Below are positions 9,462 through 18,571 of a stretch of 64,000 nt of DNA, piece by piece. Source of the stretch: Rathayibacter rathayi. Lineage in GTDB: Bacteria > Actinomycetota > Actinomycetes > Actinomycetales > Microbacteriaceae. Both the position numbers and the translations under genes were made by a program. The stretch is from the NCBI RefSeq assembly GCF_004011095.1, contig NZ_CP028129.1, positions 496,001-560,000 on the forward strand, in the 5' to 3' direction. Below the pieces are notes generated by a model. It had not been told where the DNA came from and ran no database searches. It saw only the letters and a program-made list of their open reading frames with translations. Within the stretch, counting starts at the first letter, position 1; each line of letters starts with the position of its first letter.

Positions 9462-10631
9462 GTGGATGCGGGCTTGATCGTGGTTCTGTCGCTCGTTCTC
9501 GGTGTCGCGATCGGGATCCTTCTGACGAGCGTGCTCACCCTCGCCGCTCGTCAAGGCCGCATCGCCCAGGAGGTGATCACGGTCGGACTCCCCGAGGGGA
9601 TCGAGGCGATCATCGACGCCGTCGGCTCGCCCGCGTTCGTGACGGATCCGTCGCACAACGTACTCAAGGCCTCGACCCGTGCGCTCGCCCTCGGCCTGGT
9701 CTCGCAGGACACTCTGCTGCACCCGGACCTCGTCGCGATCGTCGGCCGTGTCCGCCGCTTCGGCGACGACATCGTCCAGGATCTGGAACTGGTGACCAGC
9801 CCGCTGTCCGACGCCGCCGTGACGCTCGTCGTACACGCCACCCGTCTGGGCTCCCGCTACGTCCTGGTCATCGCCGAGGACCACACCGAAGCGCGTCGAC
9901 TCGAGGCCGTCCGACGCGATTTCGTCGCCAACATCTCCCACGAGCTGAAGACCCCGATCGGCGCGGTCGGCCTGCTCGCCGAAGCCCTCGACTCCGCCGC
10001 CGATGACCCCCAACAGGTGCGCCGCTTCGCCCACCGGCTCACTCAGGAATCGCACCGCCTCGCGAAGATCACCCGCGAGATCATCGAGCTCTCCCGCCTC
10101 CAGTCCGCCGACGTCGCCGGTTCGGCCGAGGTGCTCCGCGTCGATGACGTCGTGACCGCGGCGCTCGAGACCACCCATGTGCTGGCGGAGTCGCACAACG
10201 TCACCCTGGTCAGGGGCGGAATGAAGAAGGCGTACGTCGTCGGACAGGAGAAGATGCTCGTCTCGGCGCTGCACAACCTCCTCGCGAACGCGATTCAGTA
10301 CTCGCCCGCCGGCTCCCGGGTGGGAATCGGCATCCGCTCGACCGGCGGCGTCGTCGAGATCGCCGTCACCGACCAGGGGATCGGCATCCCTGAGGAAGAC
10401 CTCGACCGCGTCTTCGAGCGCTTCTACCGCGTCGACCAGGCCCGCTCCCGCCACACGGGCGGCACTGGCCTGGGGCTCAGCATCGTCAAGCACGCTGTGC
10501 AGAACCACGGTGGCGACGTCCGCGTCTGGTCCAAGCCCGGACGCGGCTCCACCTTCACCATCCGACTCCCCGAAACAGACCCGGCGAAAACGCCCCTCAC
10601 GGCGGCCACCCCGATAGGAGAACACGCGTGA
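9462..10631 (+). CDS. senX3: SenX3-type sensor histidine kinase
   Basis: The phosphate-sensing membrane kinase partner of RegX3. The 389-residue protein has one clear N-terminal membrane helix (residues 3-25), a PAS-like region (about 45-145), then the H-box FVANISHELKTP with phospho-acceptor His160. The ATPase domain shows the N-box HNLLANAIQYSP, the G1 box DQGIGIPEEDLDRVFERFYR and the G2 box GTGLGLSIVKH. The start is GTG 9462. The stop overlaps the regX3 start by four bases, so the two are translationally coupled. Confidence 0.93.
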   Translation: MDAGLIVVLSLVLGVAIGILLTSVLTLAARQGRIAQEVITVGLPEGIEAIIDAVGSPAFVTDPSHNVLKASTRALALGLVSQDTLLHPDLVAIVGRVRRFGDDIVQDLELVTSPLSDAAVTLVVHATRLGSRYVLVIAEDHTEARRLEAVRRDFVANISHELKTPIGAVGLLAEALDSAADDPQQVRRFAHRLTQESHRLAKITREIIELSRLQSADVAGSAEVLRVDDVVTAALETTHVLAESHNVTLVRGGMKKAYVVGQEKMLVSALHNLLANAIQYSPAGSRVGIGIRSTGGVVEIAVTDQGIGIPEEDLDRVFERFYRVDQARSRHTGGTGLGLSIVKHAVQNHGGDVRVWSKPGRGSTFTIRLPETDPAKTPLTAATPIGEHA

Positions 10632-11305
10632 CCAGCATCCTGCTCGTCGAGGACGAGAGCGCCCTCAGCGAGCCCCTCAGCTATCTGCTCGAACGCGAGG
10701 GCTACGACGTCACCGTCGCCGAGGACGGCAACCGCGCCGTCGCCGCCTTCGACGAGGGCCACTACGACCTGATCCTGCTCGACCTGATGCTCCCCGGGAT
10801 GCCCGGCACCGAGGTCTGCCGCGAGATCCGCACCCGCTCGTCCGTCCCGATCATCATGGTCACCGCGAAGGACTCCGAAGTGGACATCGTCGTGGGCCTC
10901 GAACTCGGCGCGGACGACTACGTGACCAAGCCCTACTCGACCCGGGAGCTGCTCGCCCGCATCCGTGCCGTCCTCCGCCGCCGCACCGAAGAACCCGGAG
11001 AGGAACGGATCGTCGTCGCCGGCCCCGTCCGTATGGACATCGAACGCCACACGGTCGAAGTCGACGGCACCGAAACCCCGATGCCGCTCAAGGAGTTCGA
11101 ACTCCTCGAAATGCTGCTCCGCAACGCCGGCCGCGTCCTCACCCGAGGCCAACTCATCGACCGCGTGTGGGGAAGCGACTACTTCGGCGACACGAAGACC
11201 CTCGACGTGCATGTGAAACGCATCCGCTCCAAAATCGAGAAGACACCGAAGGAGCCGGTGCTTGTGGTTACTGTCCGCGGCCTCGGCTACCGCTTCGACG
11301 CATGA
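10628..11305 (+). CDS. regX3: RegX3-type phosphate response regulator
   Basis: The OmpR-family activator of the phosphate-starvation response, phosphorylated by SenX3. The receiver domain has the acidic pocket VEDE (residues 7-10), phospho-site Asp52 in LLDLMLPG and Lys101 in YVTKPYS. The winged helix (about 130-222) ends in VTVRGLGYRFDA. Length is 225 residues. The start GTG 10628 overlaps senX3. It is the last recognisable core gene before the accessory island. Confidence 0.93.
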   Translation: MTSILLVEDESALSEPLSYLLEREGYDVTVAEDGNRAVAAFDEGHYDLILLDLMLPGMPGTEVCREIRTRSSVPIIMVTAKDSEVDIVVGLELGADDYVTKPYSTRELLARIRAVLRRRTEEPGEERIVVAGPVRMDIERHTVEVDGTETPMPLKEFELLEMLLRNAGRVLTRGQLIDRVWGSDYFGDTKTLDVHVKRIRSKIEKTPKEPVLVVTVRGLGYRFDA

Positions 11306-11736
11306 TCGCGGGCCCTGGCGGGGTGATCTGCGGCGTTGTCGTCGGTTGCGATACCGCTGGTATCGCGCGCTCCTCCGCCTTGCAGCTCACCCCGCCAGGA
11401 CCCGCGATCCCCTCTGGTGAAAGGGGGTGGCCGTCGCTGTGCGACGAGCCGATCGAGGGATGGCGGGCGGTGGCTCTGAGCCAGAGAGGGGACCGTCGCT
11501 GCGGGAGAAGTCTGTCCTGGGGTCAGGTAGCCGCCGCAGGCGGTGGATCGGTGACTGTCTGTGGAGTGGCGCGGGGTTCTGACTCGATCGTGTATCTGAC
11601 GCCGAGCCGGGCTGTCTTGTTCTCGGATTGTCGAACCCCGTGACACCTGTAGCAGCGTCCTGTCGGCTGGTCATGACGTGATAGAAGCGTGACCGACCTG
11701 TGGTCGGGACTGCTGAGGGTTTTGTTGACTCGTTCT
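11306..11736. other. Gene-free left margin of the island
   Basis: About 430 bases after regX3 contain no open frame with family similarity on either strand. The short frames here change composition with strand and look like noise. The right part (from about 11709) already shows similarity to the end of the IS3-type element described next, including a stretch CTGCTGAGGGTTTTGTTGAC whose complement recurs near 28075-28096. Confidence 0.5.
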
Positions 11737-12448
11737 CTAAGCCGCGAGTGCGGCGGTGTCGACCGTCTCAAACTCGATGAGGGTGCGGTGTCCGAGGGCG
11801 CGTTGTCGTCGCCGTCGGTGGTCGGTCCCTTCAATACAGGTGACGATGGCGAGGCGCAGGTTCTGTCTTGTCGTCTAGCGTTGGCGGTCGAGGAGGTTCT
11901 TCTGCAGGAGCGCGAAGAACGACTCCATTGCCGTGTTGTCACCGCACGCGCCGACTTTTCCCACCGAGCATTTCCGGCCGGCGGCGTTGATCTCGGCGAT
12001 GAAATCGCCCGAGCGGAGCTGGAAGCCGCGATCTGAAAGTATGACGGTCCCTCGTGGTTCGCGGCGACTGACGGCGCTTCGGAAGGCCCGGACAGCGAGG
12101 GAGGCCTTCATCCTCGAGTCGATCGAGTAGCCGACGATCCGGTTCGAGTAGACGTCCTCTATTGCGCAGAGATACGGCTTGCCCTCCCCGGTGCTGTGCT
12201 CCGTGATGTCGGTCAATCAGATCCGGTCCAGACCCGACGCTGCGAACGGTCGACGGACCCTGTCATCACGGGCGGCCCTGATCTGTGGGTCCTGCGGCGT
12301 TTCTTTGCGAACACGGGCCAGATCCTCTGCCGCGAGCACACGCGCCGCTCAGACGCATCTGCGCGAGCGGCCTCTCGCCCTTCCGCGCGACCGCGACAAC
12401 ATCCCGGCGGAACTCTTCCGGACATGGCTTGGGCATTGCCGCCATCCT
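11737..12448 (-). pseudogene. IS3-family transposase remnant (left copy)
   Basis: On the complement, an OrfA-like start MPKPCPEEFRRDVVAVARKG (near 12436) runs into frameshifts. It continues as the integrase core: LTDITEHSTGEGKPYLCAIE, YSNRIVGYSID, then VILSDRGFQ and CGDNTAMESFFALLQKN, all typical of the OrfB DDE domain of IS3 elements. A further frameshift leads to DHRRRRQRALG and IEFETVDTAALAA before a stop at 11737. Much of the middle of OrfA/OrfB is missing. The element is dead. The same C-terminal sequence recurs in the opposite orientation at 27971-28096 on the other side of the island. Confidence 0.8.
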
Positions 12449-12519
12449 TCCAGCGGCGCCCCGAGGTCACCACACGTCAGGAGCCAACCGAACCTTCGGC
12501 AGTCCCAGGCGCTGCTCGA

Positions 12520-12856
12520 TGAACTGCGCGTGACCCGTCCGGTCGGCAGGCCCCGCAGCCGACCGGACCGGATCTGCGGCGGTGCGGCGTACCCACCCAG
12601 AGCGATCCGAGCCCACTTGCGCGCTCGCGGGATCGAGTCGACGATCCCGGGACCGCGCGACCAGCAAGGGCACCGGAAATGGCGCGGATCCCTAGGCGGC
12701 CGCCCCGTCACCGACGACTCGGTCGGCTACAAGAAGCGGAACATCTTCGAGCGAGGCTTCTACCGGCTCGTTCAACGCCTCGTCCTCACGACCCGGTATG
12801 ACAAGCTCGCGGTCCTCTACCGGTCAGCGATCGTCCTCAACGCCTTCATCGTCTAG
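12520..12856 (+). pseudogene. Truncated IS5-family transposase, C-terminal third only
   Basis: The frame reads GRPRSRPDRICGGAAYPPRA, HLRARGIESTIPGPRDQQGH, then GGRPVTDDSVGYKKRNIFER and YDKLAVLYRSAIVLNAFIV. This matches the C-terminal part of IS5-group transposases (the K-x6-RN-x2-ER segment ending in the catalytic Glu region). The N-terminal two-thirds, with the first two catalytic Asp residues, is absent. In their place is the left IS3 remnant on the other strand, so one element probably inserted into or recombined with the other. Confidence 0.78.
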
Positions 12857-13111
12857 CTGCGACATTTACGGGACACGCCCTCGTCGCATCCCGCCGCGGC
12901 CCCCTCGTACGGGAGGGCATTGACGGCACGGTTGCTCAGGACTCGCGTTTTGAACGCTTTCGCTGAACATATTCACTGAACGTATTCAGCGTGAGAGCCG
13001 CGACCGCGGCCTCGGGGGAGCCGGACAGCGCGATGAGGACGAACCTCAGAGCCTCCGACGATAGGAGCCGCGTCTTTTGACGCCTGGATCTGCAATTTTT
13101 TAAGGACATCG
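12857..13111. other. Upstream region of the biosynthetic operon
   Basis: No convincing gene. On the complement, a short frame ending ALRFVLIALSGSPEAAVAAL and NTFSEYVQRKRSKRES (about 13080-12936) has protein-like composition. It might be the tail of a lost regulator, but it is too short to claim. The region carries a tandem dyad at 12964-12988, described separately, and presumably the promoter of the downstream operon. Confidence 0.4.
12964..12988. promoter_or_regulatory. Tandem palindromic operator candidate upstream of the acyl-AMP ligase gene
   Basis: Two copies of the dyad TGAAyrTATTCA, at 12964-12975 (TGAACATATTCA) and 12977-12988 (TGAACGTATTCA), sit exactly 13 bases apart. They are embedded in a larger inverted repeat with CGCTGAA / TTCAGCG ends (12961-12991). 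Spacing and symmetry fit a TetR-type dimer site. It lies about 120 bases before the first biosynthetic gene, and a TetR gene is inside the cluster. The pairing with that regulator is inference. Confidence 0.45.
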
Positions 13112-14833
13112 ATGATGACCGCGCTATGCCTGGAAACGATGCTCGATGTGATGAGAGCGAACGCTGTCCGCGCTCGGGGGAAAGGCGCTCGATTCCATTC
13201 AACGGCGACCGATTCGTGCTACTTGTCCTACTCAGACCTGGACCGAGACGCTCGGCCGCAGGCGTCCGCTCTGCGGCGTCGGGGCGTACAAGAGGGTGAC
13301 CGCGTGGTCCTCGCGTTTCCGCCCGGCCTGGACTTCCTTAGAGCGGTATACGCCGCCGTGTACGCAGGGGCGGTCTTCGTCCCGGCTCCGATCGTGGTGT
13401 CGAAGGACGCAGAGACGCAGCGCGATCGGGTCCGCCAGATCGCTGAGGATGCCGGCGCAGAATTCGTCCTCACGACGCCCCACCTGGCTGAATCGCTCGG
13501 AGGTTTCGGACCGCGCCTGACCGCACTTGTCCTCTCGCCAGTGGGGGCTGCCGACCTCACGGCAGCCTGGGTCCAGCCGGGCACTAGTTCTGACGACCTC
13601 GCTTTCATCCAGTACACATCTGGTTCCACCGGCGACCCGAAGGGCGTCTCCATCACCAACGCCAATGTCGTCGCCAACCAAGCGACCATCTCAAGAGTCA
13701 TGGGGTACAACAAAAACTCGATGCTGCTCGGTTGGCTTCCGCACTACCACGACATGGGACTCGGGCTCTACCTCTCGCCTGTCTTCGGTGGCTTCGACCT
13801 CGTAGCGACCAGCCCCGCACAGTTCCTCCGTCGACCTGTGCTCTGGCTGCAGCTCATTACGCAATACCGGCCGACCTCGACAGTCGCACCCGACTTCGCG
13901 TACAACCTCTGCGCACGTCTCGTTTCCGATGCCCAGGTCGAGAACCTCGACCTCTCGTCGCTCAAGACCGTCATCACCGGGGCTGAGCCGGTCCGGTGGA
14001 GCACTCTGTCTCGGTTCTCGGCCAGATTCGCGTCCGCAGGATTCGAAGCCAGCGCATTCGTGCCCGCCTACGGGATGGCGGAGACGACGGTTCTGCTCGC
14101 GGCAACGCCGTCCGCGCACGACCGCTCACCGCTCAGCGTCGACGCGGCTGCTCTCGAAGCGGGACGAGTGCAGAAAGTCGAAGGTGGCCTGGGCAAGACC
14201 GTCGTGCTCTGCGGAGCACCAGCCCCCGGGCACGAGGCAGTCATCGTCGATCCTGAGACCTCCCTGCGGGCGAGCGACGGCGAAGTCGGGGAGATCTGGG
14301 TCCGCGGCCCGAGCGTGGCTCGCGGATACTGGCAGAAGCCCGAAGCCACCGCCGAGAAGTTCGGCGCGAAACTCGTGGGCGACCCAGAGCCGTTTCTTCG
14401 CACTGGAGACCTCGGGTTCCTCTGGGAGGGAGAACTCGCCATCGTCGGCCGGGGAAGCGACGTGATCAACGTCCGAGGCAGAAACGTCTACCCGAGCGAT
14501 CTCGAGACGGCGGTCTCGCGCGCATTCTCGACCGACGCTGACGCGGTTAGCGCCGCCTTCGAATGGGCCGACGACGTAGTGGCGATCGTCGTCGAAGCGA
14601 GCAGCCGCTACGCCGAGGACATCGTCAGAGCCGATGACGTCCGGCGGACGCTGGCCGGCAAATTCTCGCTGGAGCCGCTCGGTCTCGTCGTCGTCCGCCG
14701 AGGAAGCATCCCACGCACCTCGAGCGGCAAGGTCCGACGGCGAGCTACCGGGGACCTGCTGCGCGAGGGCAGCTTGCCTGTCCTCTTCAGTACCGGATTT
14801 AGCGCCGTCGCCACCGTCGCGGAGATGTCGTGA
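13112..14833 (+). CDS. Fatty acyl-AMP ligase (FAAL, FadD32-like)
   Basis: This enzyme activates a fatty acid as acyl-AMP and transfers it to a carrier protein rather than to CoA. The 573-residue protein has the AMP-binding P-loop YTSGSTGDPKGV (about residue 168), the FAAL-typical GWLPHYHDMGL (about 207), the A5 motif AYGMAETTV, the A8-type RGRNVYPSDLE and the C-terminal catalytic-lysine region PRTSSGKVRRRA (about 537). AAGGA lies seven bases before ATG 13112; ATG 13115 is also possible. It heads a run of overlapping genes ending with the carrier protein and its activating enzyme, so the natural acceptor is probably the carrier protein encoded at 18305-18571. Confidence 0.9.
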   Translation: MMTALCLETMLDVMRANAVRARGKGARFHSTATDSCYLSYSDLDRDARPQASALRRRGVQEGDRVVLAFPPGLDFLRAVYAAVYAGAVFVPAPIVVSKDAETQRDRVRQIAEDAGAEFVLTTPHLAESLGGFGPRLTALVLSPVGAADLTAAWVQPGTSSDDLAFIQYTSGSTGDPKGVSITNANVVANQATISRVMGYNKNSMLLGWLPHYHDMGLGLYLSPVFGGFDLVATSPAQFLRRPVLWLQLITQYRPTSTVAPDFAYNLCARLVSDAQVENLDLSSLKTVITGAEPVRWSTLSRFSARFASAGFEASAFVPAYGMAETTVLLAATPSAHDRSPLSVDAAALEAGRVQKVEGGLGKTVVLCGAPAPGHEAVIVDPETSLRASDGEVGEIWVRGPSVARGYWQKPEATAEKFGAKLVGDPEPFLRTGDLGFLWEGELAIVGRGSDVINVRGRNVYPSDLETAVSRAFSTDADAVSAAFEWADDVVAIVVEASSRYAEDIVRADDVRRTLAGKFSLEPLGLVVVRRGSIPRTSSGKVRRRATGDLLREGSLPVLFSTGFSAVATVAEMS

Positions 14834-16509
14834 ACGAGGCGTTCCGCGCGGCGGCGGACCTCGACGAGTGGCTCGGGGATCCCCTGGACCCGGCGTCGAA
14901 GATTTCCGAACGCGACGCACTCGCCGCCGACAGGGCGGCGGCGTTCCCCGTGGACGCAGTCGAATCTCTGAACCGGTGGGGTGTCCAATACTCCTACGTA
15001 CCTCCGGCGCACGGCGGTCGGATGGACGACGTCCTGACGCCGATGCTCCAGATGCGCAACGTCGCTCGCCGCGATGTCACAGTCGCAGTCGCGCACGGCA
15101 AGACCTTCCTCGGCGCGCTGCCGTCATGGATCGCGGGTGCCGACGCAGCCAGGCGGATGGCCGAACTCGTCCGATCGGGCCAGGCCGTGTCGTGGGGACT
15201 CACCGAGTCCGGGCGGGGATCGGATCTGCTGCGATCGGCGACTCCTTCGGGGGATCAATTGGTGATCAGGGGCGGCAAGTGGCCGGTCAACAATGCGACT
15301 CGTGGCAGGGCGATGAGCGCGCTGGTCCGGACTACTGGGGAGGTGTCCCCACGCGCGCTGACCCTGGTCCTCGTCGACAAGCAGGACATCGACCCCCGGC
15401 GCGTCCGCTACCTGCCGAAGGTGCCCACCCACGGGATACGTGGGGCAGACATCAGCGGCGTCGACTGGGACGATGCTCGGGTTCCGATGGCGGGAACCGT
15501 CGGCGAGTCGGGCACCGGACTCGAGACGGTCCTCAAAGCCCTGCAGATCACGCGTCCCGTCTGCACCGCTCTCTCCCTGGGAGCGGCGGATCAAGCGCAG
15601 GGCGCGGTGTTGGACTTCCTCATCGGCCGCAGACAGTTCGGCTCCTCGCTCCATAAATTCGCCGGGGCGCAGCTCGAAGCGGGTGCAGTTGTCACTGACG
15701 CGCTGACAGCCGAGGCCACATCCTTTGTGGCGGCAAGACACGTCGCGAACCGGACCGAGGAACTCGCACTCGTCAGCGCTCTCGCGAAGTTCATCGTCCC
15801 GACCCTGACCGACCAGCTCTTCCTCCGCGCGACGACGATCCTCGGCGCCCGTTCTCAGCTCAGTGGCATCGCCGGTGCGGGACGTTTTGAGAAAGCAAAC
15901 CGCGACAACCGCGTAGTTGGGATCTTCGATGGCAACAGCGTCGTCAACCTGCACGCCATCGTGAACCAGTTCCGGGCGCTCTCTCGGTCACCTCTCGCGC
16001 CTGCTGACCCACTGAAACTCCTTCAAGAACTCGACCCTGCAGCCCCGACAGCTTCCCTCGACTTCTCGCGGCTGCACCTCGTGACCAAGAACGGTGCAAT
16101 GCTGCTGCACGCGCTGCCGGACCTCTGCGACGCGGCCGTCGTGGGCTCGTCGCCGACGCTCCGAAGGATGTTGGAGAGCTTCCGAGAGGTAGCCGCCGAA
16201 CTGATGATCCAAGCACGAACGGCACGCCCGTCCACGGCGCCGGACACCTCGCAATTTGAGACGGCATGCGGACTCGCTGAGGTGTTTGCAGGATGCTGCT
16301 GCATGGTGTCCTTCCTCAGCCGGTCCGGACCCACCGTCCTCGCATCGAGCGAGGTCTGGCTGACCGCCGCAATTGGACGTATCTGCGCTCGGCTGGGACG
16401 CCCCGCCGACGGCACGGGCGCCGCGCAACGAGACCTCGGCGCAGCTGCCCTCGCCGGGCGGCAAGCGGGCGGGACCCCGACGCTCTTCACCGGCTGGAAC
16501 GCAGCATGA
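14830..16509 (+). CDS. Acyl-CoA dehydrogenase-fold flavoprotein, first copy
   Basis: A 559-residue protein of the acyl-CoA dehydrogenase superfamily. The flavin-contact motif WGLTESGRGSDLLRSATP is seen near residue 119. The C-terminal helix bundle includes FGSSLHKFAGAQLEAGAVVTD and the motif FEKANRDNRVVGIFDGN. At the position where medium-chain dehydrogenases have the catalytic glutamate (IYEGT), it has Asp367. The alternative site used by isovaleryl-type enzymes reads ALQITR instead of an ER pair. About 150 residues follow the usual domain end. It begins with GTG 14830, overlapping the FAAL stop by four bases. The substrate is probably the carrier-bound acyl group, by context only. A flavin-dependent oxygenase of the same fold is an alternative. 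Confidence 0.8.
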   Translation: MNEAFRAAADLDEWLGDPLDPASKISERDALAADRAAAFPVDAVESLNRWGVQYSYVPPAHGGRMDDVLTPMLQMRNVARRDVTVAVAHGKTFLGALPSWIAGADAARRMAELVRSGQAVSWGLTESGRGSDLLRSATPSGDQLVIRGGKWPVNNATRGRAMSALVRTTGEVSPRALTLVLVDKQDIDPRRVRYLPKVPTHGIRGADISGVDWDDARVPMAGTVGESGTGLETVLKALQITRPVCTALSLGAADQAQGAVLDFLIGRRQFGSSLHKFAGAQLEAGAVVTDALTAEATSFVAARHVANRTEELALVSALAKFIVPTLTDQLFLRATTILGARSQLSGIAGAGRFEKANRDNRVVGIFDGNSVVNLHAIVNQFRALSRSPLAPADPLKLLQELDPAAPTASLDFSRLHLVTKNGAMLLHALPDLCDAAVVGSSPTLRRMLESFREVAAELMIQARTARPSTAPDTSQFETACGLAEVFAGCCCMVSFLSRSGPTVLASSEVWLTAAIGRICARLGRPADGTGAAQRDLGAAALAGRQAGGTPTLFTGWNAA

Positions 16510-18308
16510 ACGGGATTCATCGATCGATCGAGGAACTCGAAGAACTATTCGGTGATCCCTTCGACGTCACCGGCGAGTTCTCGTACGGACGAATCCTCGC
16601 CGCCGACTCGGAACGACAGCTCGTCAGCTGGGCCGAGGACGTGCTGCAGAGATGGGGATTCTCGGCCGAGTTGGTGCCGACCCGGCTCGGAGGGCGGTGG
16701 TCGTCAACGGAAGACATGGTCCGGCACCTCTCTCCCGTCTTCCGCAGGGATCCGGCCTTGGGTCTCGGTCACGGCGTCACGACGCTCATGGCCGCGTGCA
16801 ACGTCTGGGTGGGTGGAGGGAATCGGGCCCAACGGCGCTTCGCGGATGCGTTGCTCCGTGGGGACCGCGTAGCCGTGGCGTTCCACGAGTTGGCACATGG
16901 GAACGACCTCCTCGGCAACGAACTCGCCGCGGAACGACTGGACGATGGCGGAGGCTCGTGGCGGATCACCGGGCAAAAGGAGGTCATCAACAACGTCGAC
17001 CGAGCTCCGGCGGTACTGCTCTTCGCCCGGAGTGACCCGAGCGGTCCGACCGGGGCTGTGAACGCGAACGCGTTCAGCCTGTTGTTGTGGGACAAGCGGA
17101 ACGTCCTCGGAGGATCTGCGGACACGTCCGTTCGGGTTCAGACCTCGGGGATGCACGGATGCCAGATCGGGGTCGCCACGTTCGCCGGGCTGACCCTCCC
17201 GACTGACTCGCTGGTCGGTGCACGGGGTGGAGGAGTTTCGACGGCGTTACGTGCGTTCCAGATCACCCGTGCAGTCATCCCAGCGCTTGCCTGCGCCACC
17301 CTGAGCGCCGCAGTAGGAATGGCTGTGTCCTATATGACGACGAGACGCCTGTACGACGGCACCGTATGGGATCTCCCTCATGCACGCGGCCTCATTGCCA
17401 GGGCCTGGGCCGGCCTCATCGTCGGTGATGCACTCGCCCGGGTGTCTGTTCGCTGTCTTCACGTCCGGCCCGACGAGGCATTCCTGCTGTCGGCCGCGAC
17501 CAAGTACCTCGTGCCCGAACTCCTGAACCACTCCATGCAGCACTTGACCACACTCTTCGGCTCGAGCTTTTATGCCGTTTTGACGCCATACGGGGCCATC
17601 GAGAAATGGCTTCGTGACCTCGCGGTCGTACCTATCGGACATTCGGGGTCCCGATCCTGCTTGCAGTCCCTGATCCCGAACCTTCCGACATGGGCCCGGA
17701 GGTCGCGTCGTCAGACTGCATCGACCCCTGAATTGTTCTCCGCGGACGGCCAGCTCGAAGAACTCGCGTTCGATCGGTTGACCATTGGTGTCGGGAAGGT
17801 CGATTCTTTGACGGCGGCCCTCGAAGACGACGAGATCATGCGAGCCCTCGCTCTGGAACACCCCGAGTTGTCGGACCTCGTCTCCGGATGGGTCGCGGAA
17901 CGCGGACGCCTACAGACCGACGCTTCGAGGTTCGGCCCGAGAGACCTCGGGGCAGACGCGTCACTAGAGGCACTCGCGGCGGGCCGACGCCAGACAATCC
18001 TGTTCGCCGCCGCTGCACTCCTCGGGACGTGGTTCCACAACAGGCACGACGCCAGCAGCGCGTTCCACGGCGATTCGGTCGCACTCGAAGCAGGGCTCAA
18101 CCTGCTCGCCGACCTCGGAAATGCTTTAGCGATTTCGGCAACCGAAACTGCGGACGCCCCTCCGACGAAGGCCCGGTGGTCTCCATCGCTGGAACTCGCC
18201 GCCGCGACACACATCCGGCGCGTGCACGAAGCGGTCCGGGCGCTCGGGATAGAAGAACACTTACTCGCCCCACGCACACCAACTGACTCAGACATCGAGG
18301 TATCATGA
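16506..18308 (+). CDS. Acyl-CoA dehydrogenase-fold flavoprotein, second copy
   Basis: A 600-residue relative of the preceding protein, with the same layout: HELAHGNDLLGNELAAERLD in place of the flavin-binding TE-x-GSD stretch, ITGQKEVINNVDRA, a helical domain, and a long C-terminal extension of about 200 residues. The flavin motif is clearly degenerate. The catalytic-glutamate position (IYEGT in medium-chain enzymes) is IGHSG, with His379. Like its neighbour, it has QITR where isovaleryl-type enzymes keep their Glu. It may therefore be catalytically different, or a non-catalytic partner forming a heterodimer with the first copy. ATG 16506 overlaps the previous stop (ATGA). Confidence 0.75.
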   Translation: MNGIHRSIEELEELFGDPFDVTGEFSYGRILAADSERQLVSWAEDVLQRWGFSAELVPTRLGGRWSSTEDMVRHLSPVFRRDPALGLGHGVTTLMAACNVWVGGGNRAQRRFADALLRGDRVAVAFHELAHGNDLLGNELAAERLDDGGGSWRITGQKEVINNVDRAPAVLLFARSDPSGPTGAVNANAFSLLLWDKRNVLGGSADTSVRVQTSGMHGCQIGVATFAGLTLPTDSLVGARGGGVSTALRAFQITRAVIPALACATLSAAVGMAVSYMTTRRLYDGTVWDLPHARGLIARAWAGLIVGDALARVSVRCLHVRPDEAFLLSAATKYLVPELLNHSMQHLTTLFGSSFYAVLTPYGAIEKWLRDLAVVPIGHSGSRSCLQSLIPNLPTWARRSRRQTASTPELFSADGQLEELAFDRLTIGVGKVDSLTAALEDDEIMRALALEHPELSDLVSGWVAERGRLQTDASRFGPRDLGADASLEALAAGRRQTILFAAAALLGTWFHNRHDASSAFHGDSVALEAGLNLLADLGNALAISATETADAPPTKARWSPSLELAAATHIRRVHEAVRALGIEEHLLAPRTPTDSDIEVS

Positions 18309-18571
18309 CCGACGCAATCACCACGAATATCACAGCCGACGCACTCGAAGAATGGCTCATTGACCGAGTGGCCACGTACGGCGAGATCTCGCCGTCATCG
18401 TTCACTGTCACCACATCCCTCGCTGAACTCGGCTTCAACTCCGTGTATGCGCTCACCCTCTGCGGCGACATCGAGGACGCGTTCGACATCGATGTGGAAC
18501 CGTCCCTGATCTGGGACCACTCCAACATCAGCGCGCTCGCTGAAACGCTCTGCCGCCAGCTCGCGTTGTGA
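18305..18571 (+). CDS. Acyl carrier protein
   Basis: An 88-residue carrier protein, the usual length for a free-standing ACP. The phosphopantetheine attachment site is Ser46 in ELGFNSVYALTL; the common sequence is GxDS, so Asn replaces Asp just before the serine. Helix III region IWDHSNISALAETL is typical. ATG 18305 overlaps the dehydrogenase-like stop, and its own stop overlaps the phosphopantetheinyl transferase start, so loading enzyme, carrier and activator are made together. It presumably carries the acyl chain activated by the FAAL. Confidence 0.88.
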   Translation: MTDAITTNITADALEEWLIDRVATYGEISPSSFTVTTSLAELGFNSVYALTLCGDIEDAFDIDVEPSLIWDHSNISALAETLCRQLAL

